Origin: Clostridia bacterium
Lineage (GTDB): Bacteria > Bacillota > Clostridia > Lachnospirales > Bianqueaceae
Assembly (NCBI GenBank): GCA_900764045.1
Contig: CAAFMN010000047.1
Coordinates: forward strand, 1 to 64,000
Direction of reading: 5' to 3'
DNA: 64,000 nt
The translations under genes and the position numbers were made by a program. Shown here in pieces: positions 44,722 through 55,030 of the stretch. Numbering within the stretch: position 1 is the first letter of the stretch; each line of letters begins with the position of its first letter. Under the pieces are notes generated by a model. It was not told where the DNA came from, did not search any database, and saw only the letters and a list, made by a program, of their open reading frames with translations.

Positions 44722-45702
44722 TTAATATGTACTTATGTGCAGGTTGGCATTCCAGATATCCATTGACGGCTTCCGCTTCATTGCCAGAGCCTCGTCGATG
44801 TCCAGATCCACATACTGTCCCTTCTGCACGCCGATAATCCGATTGGTCTCTCCGCGGTACAACGCCTCTACCGCCAGATATCCCATCATGGAAGCATGCT
44901 TGATATCCAGCGCCGTCGGACGTCCGCCGCGCTGTACATGGCCCAGAATCGTTGCCCGGGACTCAATGCCTGTTACCTCATGAATCCGCTGCGCCAATTC
45001 CTCGGCATGTCCTACGCCCTCCGCGACGATGATAATGTTATGCTTCTTGCCGCGGGCACGGTTCTCCATAATCACGCGGATCAGATGGTCAAAACTCTGA
45101 GACTCCGCGTCCTCCGGAATCATGATTGCATCCGCTCCCGTAGAGATTCCTGTCCACAGAGCCAATTCTCCGCAGTTACGGCCCATAACCTCAACAACGC
45201 TGCAGCGCTCATGGGATGTGGAAGTATCCCGCAGTCTCGCGACCGCTTCTACCGCGATATTCGTCGCTGTATCAAATCCTATCGTATACTCGGAACAGGC
45301 GATATCCAGATCAATCGTACCGGGAACACCTACCACGCTGATGCCTCTCTGGGACAGCTTCTGCGCTCCGCGGAAAGAACCGTCTCCGCCAATGATCACC
45401 AATCCATCGATTCCGAAAATGCGGCACATCTCCGCCGCGCGGTCCTGATACTCCGCCTCCAGGAACTCCGGACACCGTGCGGTATATAAAATCGTACCGC
45501 CACGATGAATAATATCCGCGACACTGTTGGCATGCATATCCAGCACGTCGCCCTTCAGCAATCCGGCATACCCCTTACGGATTCCCATAACACGGCATCC
45601 CCTGTTCAGGGCGCTTCTGACTACCGCGCGAATACACGCGTTCATTCCCGGTGCATCTCCTCCGCTGGTCAACACTCCAACCGTTCTGAGACTGCCCTCC
45701 AT
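44722..45702 (-). CDS. pfkA: 6-Phosphofructokinase, ATP type with altered TIDND motif
   Basis: The 326-residue protein has the ATP-type GGDGS (105-109) and PGT, not the GGDD/PKT of pyrophosphate enzymes. The catalytic motif reads T129-I-D131-L-D133: the two aspartates are kept but the usual Asn is Leu, followed by IACSEYTIGFDTA instead of the common IxGTDxTIGFDTA. MGRNCGELAL and a C-terminal QRGGRPTALD complete the site. It phosphorylates fructose 6-phosphate, committing sugar to glycolysis. It has its own promoter. Confidence 0.88.
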   Translation of the reverse strand: MEGSLRTVGVLTSGGDAPGMNACIRAVVRSALNRGCRVMGIRKGYAGLLKGDVLDMHANSVADIIHRGGTILYTARCPEFLEAEYQDRAAEMCRIFGIDGLVIIGGDGSFRGAQKLSQRGISVVGVPGTIDLDIACSEYTIGFDTATNIAVEAVARLRDTSTSHERCSVVEVMGRNCGELALWTGISTGADAIMIPEDAESQSFDHLIRVIMENRARGKKHNIIIVAEGVGHAEELAQRIHEVTGIESRATILGHVQRGGRPTALDIKHASMMGYLAVEALYRGETNRIIGVQKGQYVDLDIDEALAMKRKPSMDIWNANLHISTY

Positions 45703-45782
45703 GACTAATCATCCTTTCTATATAACGGCACATTTCTATTCAGATTTCAAGGGACGCATGAATCGCAAATCCCTCCGATTTT

Positions 45783-45811
45783 ATTGTACACGATGAAAGA
45801 TCAAATTTCAA
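45783..45811 (-). promoter_or_regulatory. Sigma-A promoter of pfkA
   Basis: TTGAAA (45806-45811), a 17-bp spacer and TACAAT (45783-45788) lie in the gap between dnaE and pfkA on the minus strand. Confidence 0.7.
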
Positions 45812-45838
45812 GTCCTTTTTTATAAAAACTCGCGGTCT

Positions 45839-48800
45839 TCAGCGCCAGACGACGGATCCGGCTCCCAACAGTGTCTCCAGCTTATTATACAATTCTGAGC
45901 TCTTAGAGATCCTGTATGCCGCCGGTGCTTTTAAGCGCTGCTTCTCCGCTGTCAGATACAGATACAGATCGTACGGTCCCGGATACTGCCGAAAAAGATT
46001 CAGCAGCTCCTGCTGCTTGCTCTCCCAATCCGCCTGTCCTGCCAGCCGCAGCCACAGCACTTTGGTATTCTCCTTCTGCGCCGCCTCTGCCGCAGCCATC
46101 GCCGCCGGAGCCACCTGCGTTCCGCGTCCCTCATACCGTCTGCGGTACACCTGCTGTTCACTGCCCAACGCCGCAGCCTGCCCAAAGGGCGCTACCGCCT
46201 GGGCAACCATCTTGGCGTTCTCATCATCGCCTATGCTCACTCGGCCCCGCACAAACACTCTGGCATCTGTCGCGAGATACGCCCTCGCTTCTTCATAGAC
46301 ATTCGGAAAGAGCAGCACCTCTACACTACCGTAGAGATCCTCCAGTGTGACAAACGCCATCATCTTATTACTCTTGGTGATCTTGGTCTGCAGATTCATG
46401 ATGACGCCGCCGATCGTCGCGGTTTCACCATCGATCACTCCGCATCGTTCCTCTTCTTCATCCCATCGGAAATCCCCCGCGTTGCGGCTGATCACCCTGC
46501 GCCACTCTTCTTCGTACTCCTGCAGCGGATGTCCTGTCAGATAGATTCCCAGAACCTCTTTCTCCAGCGCCAGCTTCTGTTCCTGCGGATATTCCGCCAA
46601 TCCCTGCAGCCGGTCCGCTACGTCCTTTTCTCCTTCTTCATCTCCCATACCAAACAAATCCATCTGTCCGGAAAGCTGATTTTTGTACCATTGCGCAGCC
46701 GCCGCGATCGCCGTGCCGCTCTGCTCAAGATACTCCCGCCTGCTCCCGCCGAAAGAATCAAAGGCTCCCGCCTTGATCAGATTCTCCAACACTTTCCGGT
46801 TCATATCCGCTCCCTGCATTCTACGGCAAAAGTCCGTCATACTCCGGAACGGTCCCGCTTTTTCCCGTTCTGCTACAATCCTGTCAACTATGGACTGGCC
46901 GACACCTTTAATCGACGACAATCCATACCGGATCCGGTGATCTGCCGACACGGAAAATCCGGTATATCCTTCATTGATATCCGGAGAAGTCAACTCGATA
47001 TTCATCGCCTTGAGACTCTGGATGTATTCCGCGACTTTTCCCGGATGATCGATGACAGATGTCAGCAGCGCCGCCATAAATTCCACCGGATAATGCACCT
47101 TGAGCCAAGCGGTCTGATATGCCACCACGGCATAGCAAGCCGCGTGCGCCTTATTAAAGGCATACTTGGCAAAATCAGTCATCTCATCAAAGATCTTCTC
47201 CGCCTGCTCCGCGCTGACGCCCCTTTTGACGCATCCCGGAACGCCTTCTTCTTCATTACCATAGACGAAAAACTGCCGCTCTCTGGCCATCACGTCCGCT
47301 TTTTTCTTGGACATTGCCTTACGTACCAGGTCCGCACGTCCCATGGTATAGCCTGCCAAGTCCCGAACGATCTGCATGACCTGCTCCTGATAGACAATGC
47401 AGCCGTAGGTGGCGCTCAGGATCGGTTCCAGCTGCGGCGCCGTATACTTCACCGCTTCCGGATGTTTTTTCCCTTCTACATATTTGGGGATAAAATCCAT
47501 CGGCCCCGGGCGATAGAGGGAGATTCCGGCGATGATGTCCTCAATCCCCTCCGGGCGCAGCTCCTTCATAAAAGAAGTCATGCCGCCGCTCTCCAGCTGA
47601 AAGATTCCCACGGTTTTGCCCGCGCCGATCGTCTGATATACTTCCGGATCATTCATAGGGATCTCGTCCGTCTTGATCTTTTTCCCATACTGCTTTTCCA
47701 CCAGATCCAACGCGTCCTGAATCACAGTCAGTGTCCGCAGTCCCAGAAAGTCCATCTTCAGAAGACCCAGCTCCTCGATAGTCGTCATCGTGAACTGCGT
47801 CACCGGTGCTCCGTCATTGGTCGCCAGCGGTACATAATCCATGACCGGGCGCTTGGAGATCACAACGCCGGCCGCATGGGTCGAAGCATGACGCGGCAGT
47901 CCTTCCAGACGCAATGACATATCAATCAGCTTCTTGATCTGCTCATCGCTCTTATAGAGTCCCGCCAATTCCGGATTGACTTCCAGCGCTTTATCAATCG
48001 TCATTCCCAGGTCCCGTGGAATCATCTTGGCAATCTTATCCACCTCGCCGTAAGGCATGTCCAGCGCCCGTCCTACATCCCGAATCACGAGCCGCGCCGC
48101 CATGGTGCCGAACGTGATGATCTGACTTACCCGGTCCGCTCCGTACTTTCTGGTCACATACTCGATCACTTCCTGCCGCCTGCGGTAGCAGAAATCCACG
48201 TCGATATCCGGCATACTGACTCGTTCCGGATTCAGGAAACGCTCAAAAATCAGGCTATACTGTGTTGGCTCAATATCCGTAATCCGCAGGCAGTAAGCCA
48301 CCACGCTGCCCGCAGCCGATCCTCGGCCCGGTCCTACCATGATCCCCTGGGATTTGGCATAGTTGATAAAATCCCATACAATCAGGAAATAATCTATATA
48401 TCCCATCTTCTCGATGACGCCCAGCTCATATTCCAGCCGTTCTCTCAGTTCCGGCGTCTCCTGCGCATAACGCTCTGAAAGTCCTTTTTCACAGAGCATC
48501 CGCAGATACCCGCGGGCATCATACCCCTGCGGCACATCATAAGCAGGGAGCTTCAGCTCATGGAATTTGAATTCCACCTGGCAGCGCCTGGCAATCTCCT
48601 CGGTATTAGCAATCGCCTGCGGCGCATAGGGAAAAAGCTCCGCCATCTCTTCCGGAGATTTCAGATAGAACTGTCCGCCCTCATAACGCATTCGGTCCTG
48701 ATCATCCACCTTTTTCCCAGTCTGAATGCACAGCAAAATATCATGAGCCGCCGCGTCTTCTTTATATGTATAATGTACATCATTGGTCGCCACCAACGGC

Positions 48801-49393
48801 AAACCGGTCTCCCGGCTCATCCGCAGCAGCTGCTGATTGACCTGTGCCTGCTCCGGAATCCCATGATCCTGGAGCTCCAGATAGAAATTGCCCTCTCCCA
48901 TGATTTCGGCATATTCCAGTGCGACCTCCTTGGCCTTTTCATAGCCCGAGCCGATCAAGGCACGCGGAACAGCCCCGGCCAAACAGGCGCTCAGGGCAAT
49001 AATCCCTTCATGATTCTCCCGCAAAAGATCCAGATCAATCCTGGGCTTATAGTAAAAGCCCTCTATAAAGCCCAAGGAAACCATCTTTATCAGATTTTCA
49101 TAGCCCTGCTGAGTCTCTGCCAGAAGCACCAGATGATAATACTCTGCATCCGAGCGGCCTTCCTTCTGAAAACGGCTCCGCTCCGCCACATAGACCTCAC
49201 AGCCGATTACAGGGTGTATGCCTTGCGCCTTACACTCCTTATAGAAATCAATCACGCCATACATCGCTCCATGATCCGTGATGGCCAGATTCTCCATTCC
49301 CAGCGCTTTCGCCTGCTTTACGATTTCCGTGATCTTGGATGATCCGTCCAAAAGGCTGTATTCCGTATGTACATGCAAGTGAGTAAATCCCAT
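45839..49393 (-). CDS. dnaE: DNA polymerase III alpha subunit (DnaE)
   Basis: The 1184-residue protein has an N-terminal PHP domain (THLHVHTEYSLLDG), palm catalytic aspartates in PDIDVDF, and a GPGRGSAAGSVVAYCL segment. A helix-hairpin-helix region and an OB domain (TKSNKMMAFVTLEDLYGSVEV) follow near the end. In Firmicutes with a separate PolC, DnaE extends primers and acts on the lagging strand. PolC is not in the window, so the division of labour cannot be seen. Confidence 0.95.
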   Translation of the reverse strand: MGFTHLHVHTEYSLLDGSSKITEIVKQAKALGMENLAITDHGAMYGVIDFYKECKAQGIHPVIGCEVYVAERSRFQKEGRSDAEYYHLVLLAETQQGYENLIKMVSLGFIEGFYYKPRIDLDLLRENHEGIIALSACLAGAVPRALIGSGYEKAKEVALEYAEIMGEGNFYLELQDHGIPEQAQVNQQLLRMSRETGLPLVATNDVHYTYKEDAAAHDILLCIQTGKKVDDQDRMRYEGGQFYLKSPEEMAELFPYAPQAIANTEEIARRCQVEFKFHELKLPAYDVPQGYDARGYLRMLCEKGLSERYAQETPELRERLEYELGVIEKMGYIDYFLIVWDFINYAKSQGIMVGPGRGSAAGSVVAYCLRITDIEPTQYSLIFERFLNPERVSMPDIDVDFCYRRRQEVIEYVTRKYGADRVSQIITFGTMAARLVIRDVGRALDMPYGEVDKIAKMIPRDLGMTIDKALEVNPELAGLYKSDEQIKKLIDMSLRLEGLPRHASTHAAGVVISKRPVMDYVPLATNDGAPVTQFTMTTIEELGLLKMDFLGLRTLTVIQDALDLVEKQYGKKIKTDEIPMNDPEVYQTIGAGKTVGIFQLESGGMTSFMKELRPEGIEDIIAGISLYRPGPMDFIPKYVEGKKHPEAVKYTAPQLEPILSATYGCIVYQEQVMQIVRDLAGYTMGRADLVRKAMSKKKADVMARERQFFVYGNEEEGVPGCVKRGVSAEQAEKIFDEMTDFAKYAFNKAHAACYAVVAYQTAWLKVHYPVEFMAALLTSVIDHPGKVAEYIQSLKAMNIELTSPDINEGYTGFSVSADHRIRYGLSSIKGVGQSIVDRIVAEREKAGPFRSMTDFCRRMQGADMNRKVLENLIKAGAFDSFGGSRREYLEQSGTAIAAAAQWYKNQLSGQMDLFGMGDEEGEKDVADRLQGLAEYPQEQKLALEKEVLGIYLTGHPLQEYEEEWRRVISRNAGDFRWDEEEERCGVIDGETATIGGVIMNLQTKITKSNKMMAFVTLEDLYGSVEVLLFPNVYEEARAYLATDARVFVRGRVSIGDDENAKMVAQAVAPFGQAAALGSEQQVYRRRYEGRGTQVAPAAMAAAEAAQKENTKVLWLRLAGQADWESKQQELLNLFRQYPGPYDLYLYLTAEKQRLKAPAAYRISKSSELYNKLETLLGAGSVVWR

Positions 49394-49424
49394 GGCGCCT
49401 CCTCCTCTTTATGTAGAACAAAAA

Positions 49425-49440
49425 ACGGGGAATCCCCCGT
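49425..49440 (-). terminator. Terminator of the lipoprotein hydrolase gene
   Basis: ACGGGG/CCCCGT arms with a 4-nt loop are followed on the minus strand by TTTTTTG, 4 bp past the stop. Confidence 0.75.
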
Positions 49441-49443
49441 CTT

Positions 49444-50844
49444 TTATCTGTCCGACTGTGTTAAAATCCACTGGCTCAAATCCGCAATTACCTCATCCGC
49501 GACATGCAGCGGACGGGCATATTGTTTGGTTACATCGCCGTATAATCCTTCCGGCTGCATCATCATATGATTGAGGCCGTCATAAAGCTTCATGACTACA
49601 TTGGATTTGCCCGTCAGCTTTTCCTGCCAGCCGGTATAATCCACATCCGCTTCAATCTGATAGTCCGCGCCGCCTTGCAGGATCATTACCGGCTTATCCG
49701 TATCCACAACCATCTGCGGATAATCATATGCGTTCAGATCCTTCCAGAAGTAGGCGTACTGATTCAGCATGACCGTTGTCATCTTATCGTCCTCCAAAGT
49801 ATCCACCTTGCGGATGGACTCGATCTCGGACTTCAGCATGGGCTCCAGATATTTCGCTGTTTCCGCCTCCATGCCGTTCATGCCGTACCGTATGGTCTGA
49901 TCATACGCGGCCTCCGACCACTCTCTGGAGGGTACCGCAATCATCGCGTATCCGGCATAATCTGCCTGCAAGTCGATTCTGGGCGCTACATATCCGCCCA
50001 GATCATGTCCGATCATGTAGACCTGCTCCGGATCCACACAAGACTGCTTCCGCAGCACCTCTGTCGCCAGAACCGCGTCATCGATGGTCTGAAAATCAAT
50101 AGTCAGCGTATCCAGGTCTGTAATGCTGTATCCCTCCGGATAGGTATACGCCCGCTTATCATATCTCAACACGGCGATTCCCTGCTGCGCCAGGCCATTG
50201 GCCAGATCCCGGAACATCTTGGTCGCGAGCGCCGTCTCATCCCGGTCATTAGCTCCGACTCCATGCACCAATACTACCGCCGGAAGATTTGTGCCGCCCT
50301 TAGGATAGGTCAGCGTCCCCTCCAGCTCATATTCGGTTCCTTCTCCGATCTTAACAGTCTTTTCCTCCAGTCCCTCCGGCAGCGTATAGGCAGCTTCTGC
50401 TGACAGCGCTGATTCATAAAAGTCCAAATAGACCAGATTGTAATCGCTGGTGAACAACATATCCGCGGACATAGTAATATCCTCGAACTCATAGTTGACT
50501 ACCGCCGCCCCGGCATAACAATAATAAAATCTGTCGATAACGGAGGTATTTTTCAGCTCTCCATGCTGTGCGAGAATCTCCTGCCACTGACTCCAGCCGT
50601 TCGTCAGATTCGCTTCCGCCTCTCCCGCTTCTTTAGGAAGCTGTGCGATCAGATCCTCCAACGTGCCTTCCTTCAGGATCCGATTGATCTTGGACACCGC
50701 GGAATCTACCTCGGACTCGGTACTGCTCTCCATCGCAATCACGGCTTTTCCGCCGTTGTAATATTTTTCCGTACAGCCCGCCATGCCAAGCAGCAGGCAC
50801 GCAGCCAGCAGGAGCGCCAGGCCCCGCCGCAGATATCTCTTCAT
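49444..50844 (-). CDS. Lipoprotein alpha/beta hydrolase with Asp at the nucleophile position
   Basis: The protein is 466 residues from the ATG at 50844 (AAAGGGTG site). The lipobox LLGMAGC puts the lipid on C24. An N-terminal domain of about 110 residues resembles DUF3887, followed by an alpha/beta hydrolase domain with a VLVHGVG oxyanion loop. The nucleophile elbow reads G279-H-D281-L-G-G, with Asp where relatives have Ser; later acid (GGADYQIE) and His (GLNHMM) candidates follow. The Asp elbow recalls epoxide hydrolases and dehalogenases. It should act on the outer face of the membrane. Confidence 0.75.
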   Translation of the reverse strand: MKRYLRRGLALLLAACLLLGMAGCTEKYYNGGKAVIAMESSTESEVDSAVSKINRILKEGTLEDLIAQLPKEAGEAEANLTNGWSQWQEILAQHGELKNTSVIDRFYYCYAGAAVVNYEFEDITMSADMLFTSDYNLVYLDFYESALSAEAAYTLPEGLEEKTVKIGEGTEYELEGTLTYPKGGTNLPAVVLVHGVGANDRDETALATKMFRDLANGLAQQGIAVLRYDKRAYTYPEGYSITDLDTLTIDFQTIDDAVLATEVLRKQSCVDPEQVYMIGHDLGGYVAPRIDLQADYAGYAMIAVPSREWSEAAYDQTIRYGMNGMEAETAKYLEPMLKSEIESIRKVDTLEDDKMTTVMLNQYAYFWKDLNAYDYPQMVVDTDKPVMILQGGADYQIEADVDYTGWQEKLTGKSNVVMKLYDGLNHMMMQPEGLYGDVTKQYARPLHVADEVIADLSQWILTQSDR

Positions 50845-50868
50845 CGCTTTCACCCTTTCCCGATCCGG

Positions 50869-51994
50869 TTATTCCTCCTGACCGGTCGCTTTCTTGCTCT
50901 TCCACATCAGATAGGCATTCATAAACGGTGTCAGATCTCCATCCATAACACCCTGAATATTTGCCGTCTCTTCTCCTGTCCGAAGGTCCTTGACCATACT
51001 GTAGGGATGGAATACATAAGACCGAATCTGGCTGCCCCAGGCAATATCCTTGACCTCGCCCCGGATATCCGCCATCTTCTCCATCTGCTTTTCCTGCTCT
51101 ACTTCGTACAGCTTGGCCTTCAGCATCTGCATCGCCTTGTCCTTGTTCTGGAACTGCGAACGCTCATTCTGGCACTGTACCACAATTCCGGTCGGCAGAT
51201 GCGTAATACGGATCGCCGAACTGGTCTTGTTAACCTTCTGTCCGCCCGCGCCGCTGGACCGATAGGTATCAATCCGCAGATCATCCGGATCGATATCGAC
51301 CTGGATCGTATCATCCAGTTCCGGCATGACATCGCAGGAAGAAAAAGAAGTATGACGGCGGCCGGAAGAGTCAAAAGGTGAAATCCGCACCAAACGGTGG
51401 ATTCCCTTCTCCGACTTCAAATATCCAAACGCGTTTTCTCCGTTCACCTGAAAGGTTACGGATTTGATTCCGGCTTCATCACCTTCCTGATAGTCCAGGA
51501 GTTCCAGCTTATAGCCCTGCTTCTCCGCCCATCTTGTGTACATTCTGTACAGCATCTCCGTCCAGTCGCAGGCTTCTGTTCCGCCCGCGCCCGCATGAAG
51601 CGTCACAATCGCATTCTTACTGTCAAACTCGCCGCACAGAAGCGCCCTCAGACGATACTTCTCATAACTGTCCTTAAAGTCCTGAATCTCCTGCTCCAGC
51701 TCCTCGGCCATGGATTCGTCTTCCTCCTCCGTCGCCATCTCCAGAAGCGTGCAGGCATCTTCATAGCTCTGAATCACATGCTCATAATCCGCCAGCTTGT
51801 TCTTCAGCGCTCCCGCTTCCTGTAGAATTCTCTGACTGCGCTCCGCATCGTTCCAAAAATCCGGTTCCGATGCCATGAGGTCGTACTCTTCGATCTTATT
51901 CCTCAGCTCAGCCGGGTTAAAGGGACTCACCCAGTTCTTCAACAGCTCCCTTGTATTTTTCCAGCTCTAATTTGTACTCGTCAAATGCAAGCAA
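50869..51994 (-). CDS. prfB: Peptide chain release factor 2, made by +1 programmed frameshift
   Basis: The long frame (start of continuous reading near 51942) lacks the true N terminus. A TTG start at 51994, preceded by AAAGGGTGAG, opens 25 codons (LAFDEYKLELEKYKG...) ending CTT TAA at 51917-51922. Skipping one base joins it to the NPAELRNKIE frame for a 374-residue protein. SPF (stop-codon recognition) and GGQ (peptidyl hydrolysis) are present. A GGGTGAG element sits 3 nt before the CTT slip codon, as in other prfB sites. The in-frame stop is UAA, not the usual UGA. Confidence 0.9.
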
Positions 51995-52055
51995 AGATCT
52001 CACCCTTTCCTGTCGTTATTTTTATAGAAACAGGGCCATCGCCCGATTTCACAGA

Positions 52056-54644
52056 TTATACATTGCGGCCGCAGCAGTTCTTATACTTTTTCCCACTGCC
52101 ACAGGGGCACAGATCATTGCGCCCTACTTTGGCTTCCGCACGTTTGACCGGCTTTTTCACCTTGCTGGTATCGCTTCCGCGGTTGGTCGAAATATCCTTG
52201 GAGACTTCCTTACGCTCCACTTCCTGATTCTGCGCGATATGCACATGGAACATCGCCTTGAGCGTATCCTCCTGAATATTCATCGCCAGCTCCTCAAACA
52301 TATCATAAGAAGCGATCTTGTACTCATCCAGAGGATTCTTCTGCGCATATGCCTGCAAACCGATTCCCTGGCGCATCTGATCCATCAGATCGATGTGCTC
52401 CGTCCAATGCTGATCGACCACCTGCAGCATGATCACGCGCTCAATCTCTCGCACACGCTCCTCCGGCGCCAGTTCCTCCTCCTTGGCCTCGTACATCTTT
52501 TTGGCATCCTGAATGATTCTCTCGCTCAGTTCTTCCGGCGAGATCTTATCCTTTTCCTCTTCCGGAATCGTGATCATCTGACGGAACGGAACAATCCGCC
52601 GAATCTCCTCATTCAGATGCGCCATATTCCAATCGCCGGAGAACTTGGATTCCTTGGCCATATCATTTACATAATAATGAATGATATCCTCCAGCATCTT
52701 CATCAACGTCGGGCGCAGATTCTCACCCTCCAGCACCTGACGGCGCTGCTCATAGATAATCTCACGCTGTTCGTTCATTACCTGATCGTATTCCAGCAGG
52801 CGCTTACGAATTCCGAAGTTGTTCTCCTCCACGCGCTTCTGGGAACGCTCGATCGCGCCGGACAGCGTCTTATCGCTGATGGGCTGTCCTTCCGGCAACC
52901 GGAGCCTCTCCAGAATCGCCTTCATACGCTCCCCGCCGAAAATACGCATCAGATCGTCTTCCATAGAGATATAGAAACGGGATTCACCCTTATCCCCCTG
53001 ACGTCCTGCACGTCCGCGGAGCTGATTATCGATACGTCTTGCCTCATGCCGTTCGGTACCGATGATCTTCAGTCCTCCCAGATCCGCCACGCCTTCTCCC
53101 AGCTTGATATCCGTACCTCGTCCTGCCATGTTGGTCGCGATCGTAACCGCGCCCTTCTGACCAGCCAACGCTACAATCTCGGCCTCTCTCTCATGGAACT
53201 TGGCATTCAGTACATTGTGCGGAATGCCGGCACGCTTCAGCATGCCGCTGACCAATTCGGAATCCTCGATAGTGATCGTGCCGACCAGCACCGGCTGGCC
53301 CTTGGCATGAGACTCCACGATCTCTTCCACCGCTGCCTGATATTTTTCTTTTTTGGTCTTAAAGACCATATCCGGATAATCCTTACGCGCCACCGGACGG
53401 TTGGTCGGGATCTCCACAACGTCCATACCGTATATATCCTGGAATTCTCCCTCTTCCGTCTTGGCCGTACCGGTCATACCTGCTTTTTTGTCATATTTAT
53501 TAAAATAGTTCTGGAAAGTAATGGTCGCCAGCGTCTTGCTCTCCCGCTTCACCTCTACGTCTTCCTTCGCCTCGATTGCCTGGTGCAGACCGTCCGAATA
53601 GCGGCGGCCGGGCATCAGACGACCCGTAAACTCATCTACGATGATGATCTGTCCGTCCTTGACCACGTAGTCCTTATCCCGCGCCATCAAATACCGCGCC
53701 TTTAAGGCTGTATTGATATGGTGCAGAATCTCCGCGTTCTCCGGATCTCCCAGATTCTCCAGCTTGAAGTACTGCTCCGCCTTGCGGATACCATCCGCTG
53801 TCAGTGTGCAGGACTTTTCCTTTTCATCTACAACAAAGTCTCCCTCTTCCTGGACCTCTTCATTCATCATCATTGCCAGCTTGCTCTGATCCCCGACAAT
53901 GCGGCCCTTCTTCAGGCGGGATGCCAACAGATCCGCCTGCTTATAAAGATTGGTAGACTTACCGCTGCGGCCGGAAATAATCAGCGGAGTTCTGGCTTCA
54001 TCGATCAATACGGAGTCCACCTCATCGATGATCGCGTAATGCAGACCGCGCTGTACCATCCGATTCTTGTAAACGACCATATTGTCCCGCAGATAGTCAA
54101 ATCCGAATTCGTTGTTGGTACCGTAAGTGATATCACACTGGTAGGCTTCCCGACGCTGGTCGTTATTCATATCATTCAGAATGCAGCCCACCGTCAGGCC
54201 CAGGAAACGGTGTACCTGTCCCATCCACTGCGCGTCACGGCTGGCCAGGTAGTCGTTGACAGTGACCACATGTACGCCCTTACCCTCCAGTGCGTTCAAA
54301 TACGCCGGAAGAAGGGCTACCTGCGTCTTACCTTCACCGGTTTTCATCTCGGCGATTCGGCCCTGATGCAGGACAATACCGCCCATGAGCTGTACGCGGA
54401 AATGCTTGGTATGGAGCACTCTTCCTGTCGCTTCCCGTACTACGGCATATGCCTCCGGCAAAAGGTCATCCAATGTCTCCCCTTCAGCCAGTCTCTTTTT
54501 AAACTCCTCTGTCTTGGCCGCCAGCTCACTGTCGCTGAGCTTCTGCATGGCTTCGTCATAGCTCTCAATCTCACGGACGATCGGTTCAATCCTCCGGATC
54601 TCCTTGGCGCTCGTATTGCCAAAGATCTTTTCAATCCATCCCAT
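52056..54644 (-). CDS. secA: Preprotein translocase ATPase SecA
   Basis: The 862-residue protein has Walker A in [12 protein letters not shown], a [19 protein letters not shown]alker B region and [11 protein letters not shown] of the second ATPase domain. A C-terminal zinc tail C-P-C-x8-C-C completes it. It drives proteins through SecYEG, including the many exported proteins in this window. It has its own promoter and a 386-bp upstream leader, and is followed by prfB. Confidence 0.96.
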   Translation of the reverse strand: MGWIEKIFGNTSAKEIRRIEPIVREIESYDEAMQKLSDSELAAKTEEFKKRLAEGETLDDLLPEAYAVVREATGRVLHTKHFRVQLMGGIVLHQGRIAEMKTGEGKTQVALLPAYLNALEGKGVHVVTVNDYLASRDAQWMGQVHRFLGLTVGCILNDMNNDQRREAYQCDITYGTNNEFGFDYLRDNMVVYKNRMVQRGLHYAIIDEVDSVLIDEARTPLIISGRSGKSTNLYKQADLLASRLKKGRIVGDQSKLAMMMNEEVQEEGDFVVDEKEKSCTLTADGIRKAEQYFKLENLGDPENAEILHHINTALKARYLMARDKDYVVKDGQIIIVDEFTGRLMPGRRYSDGLHQAIEAKEDVEVKRESKTLATITFQNYFNKYDKKAGMTGTAKTEEGEFQDIYGMDVVEIPTNRPVARKDYPDMVFKTKKEKYQAAVEEIVESHAKGQPVLVGTITIEDSELVSGMLKRAGIPHNVLNAKFHEREAEIVALAGQKGAVTIATNMAGRGTDIKLGEGVADLGGLKIIGTERHEARRIDNQLRGRAGRQGDKGESRFYISMEDDLMRIFGGERMKAILERLRLPEGQPISDKTLSGAIERSQKRVEENNFGIRKRLLEYDQVMNEQREIIYEQRRQVLEGENLRPTLMKMLEDIIHYYVNDMAKESKFSGDWNMAHLNEEIRRIVPFRQMITIPEEEKDKISPEELSERIIQDAKKMYEAKEEELAPEERVREIERVIMLQVVDQHWTEHIDLMDQMRQGIGLQAYAQKNPLDEYKIASYDMFEELAMNIQEDTLKAMFHVHIAQNQEVERKEVSKDISTNRGSDTSKVKKPVKRAEAKVGRNDLCPCGSGKKYKNCCGRNV

Positions 54645-54713
54645 TCTTCCACCTCGTATTTATATTCAAATCTGCAAAGAATCACAAAAAACTGGCACTA
54701 TGCCATCCTAGTT

Positions 54714-54742
54714 ATTGTAACACCAATCCCCATTTCATGCAA
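54714..54742 (-). promoter_or_regulatory. Sigma-A promoter of secA
   Basis: TTGCAT (54737-54742), a 17-bp spacer and TACAAT (54714-54719) lie 70 bp before the secA ATG on the minus strand. Confidence 0.7.
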
Positions 54743-54777
54743 CCTCTATTTTGTAAACAAATATGCGAAATACAAGA

Positions 54778-54880
54778 CCCGTCCAGGCTTCTCCACTCTC
54801 CGACCGCTCCGGCCGCTTCACATTTTCTTCCCTTTTCTGTAAAAAGGGCTGTGCGTATTGGATGGATTCTCCTGGACGGG
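54778..54880 (-). other. Structured element between hpf and secA
   Basis: A perfect 10-bp outer stem (54778-54787 with 54871-54880) encloses two smaller hairpins, one with CCCTTTT/AAAAGGG arms and one GC-rich, giving a possible three-way junction RNA of about 103 nt. No known RNA family was recognised and there is no long T run after it. It could be a terminator region for hpf or a regulatory leader. Confidence 0.35.
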
Positions 54881-54910
54881 CTTCTATTCAACAGATCTTA
54901 TACACGAATC

Positions 54911-54982
54911 TCATGTTTTGTTAGAAGGCATTCCCCCTTTCCTGACACTCTAATGCTGTTCGCTTGGTGTCTGCATGGGCAT
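54911..54982 (-). other. Two tiny open frames in the hpf-secA gap
   Basis: ATG at 54982 follows GGGAGGAG and encodes MPMQTPSEQH before TAG (54950-54952). ATG at 54931 follows AGGAAAGGGGG and encodes MPSNKT before TGA (54911-54913). Both have good spacing to strong ribosome binding sites. They could be leader peptides or chance. Nothing else is seen between 54883 and 55030. Confidence 0.25.
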
Positions 54983-55030
54983 CACACTCCTCCCTGGGTC
55001 TCAATATTCTATATTATTATGAAACGATTG

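Noticed and set aside
51951..53705. A 584-codon plus-strand frame opposite secA
   Set aside because: Fully antisense to secA, which has every family motif. The product is His/Leu/Arg-rich and has no start signals.
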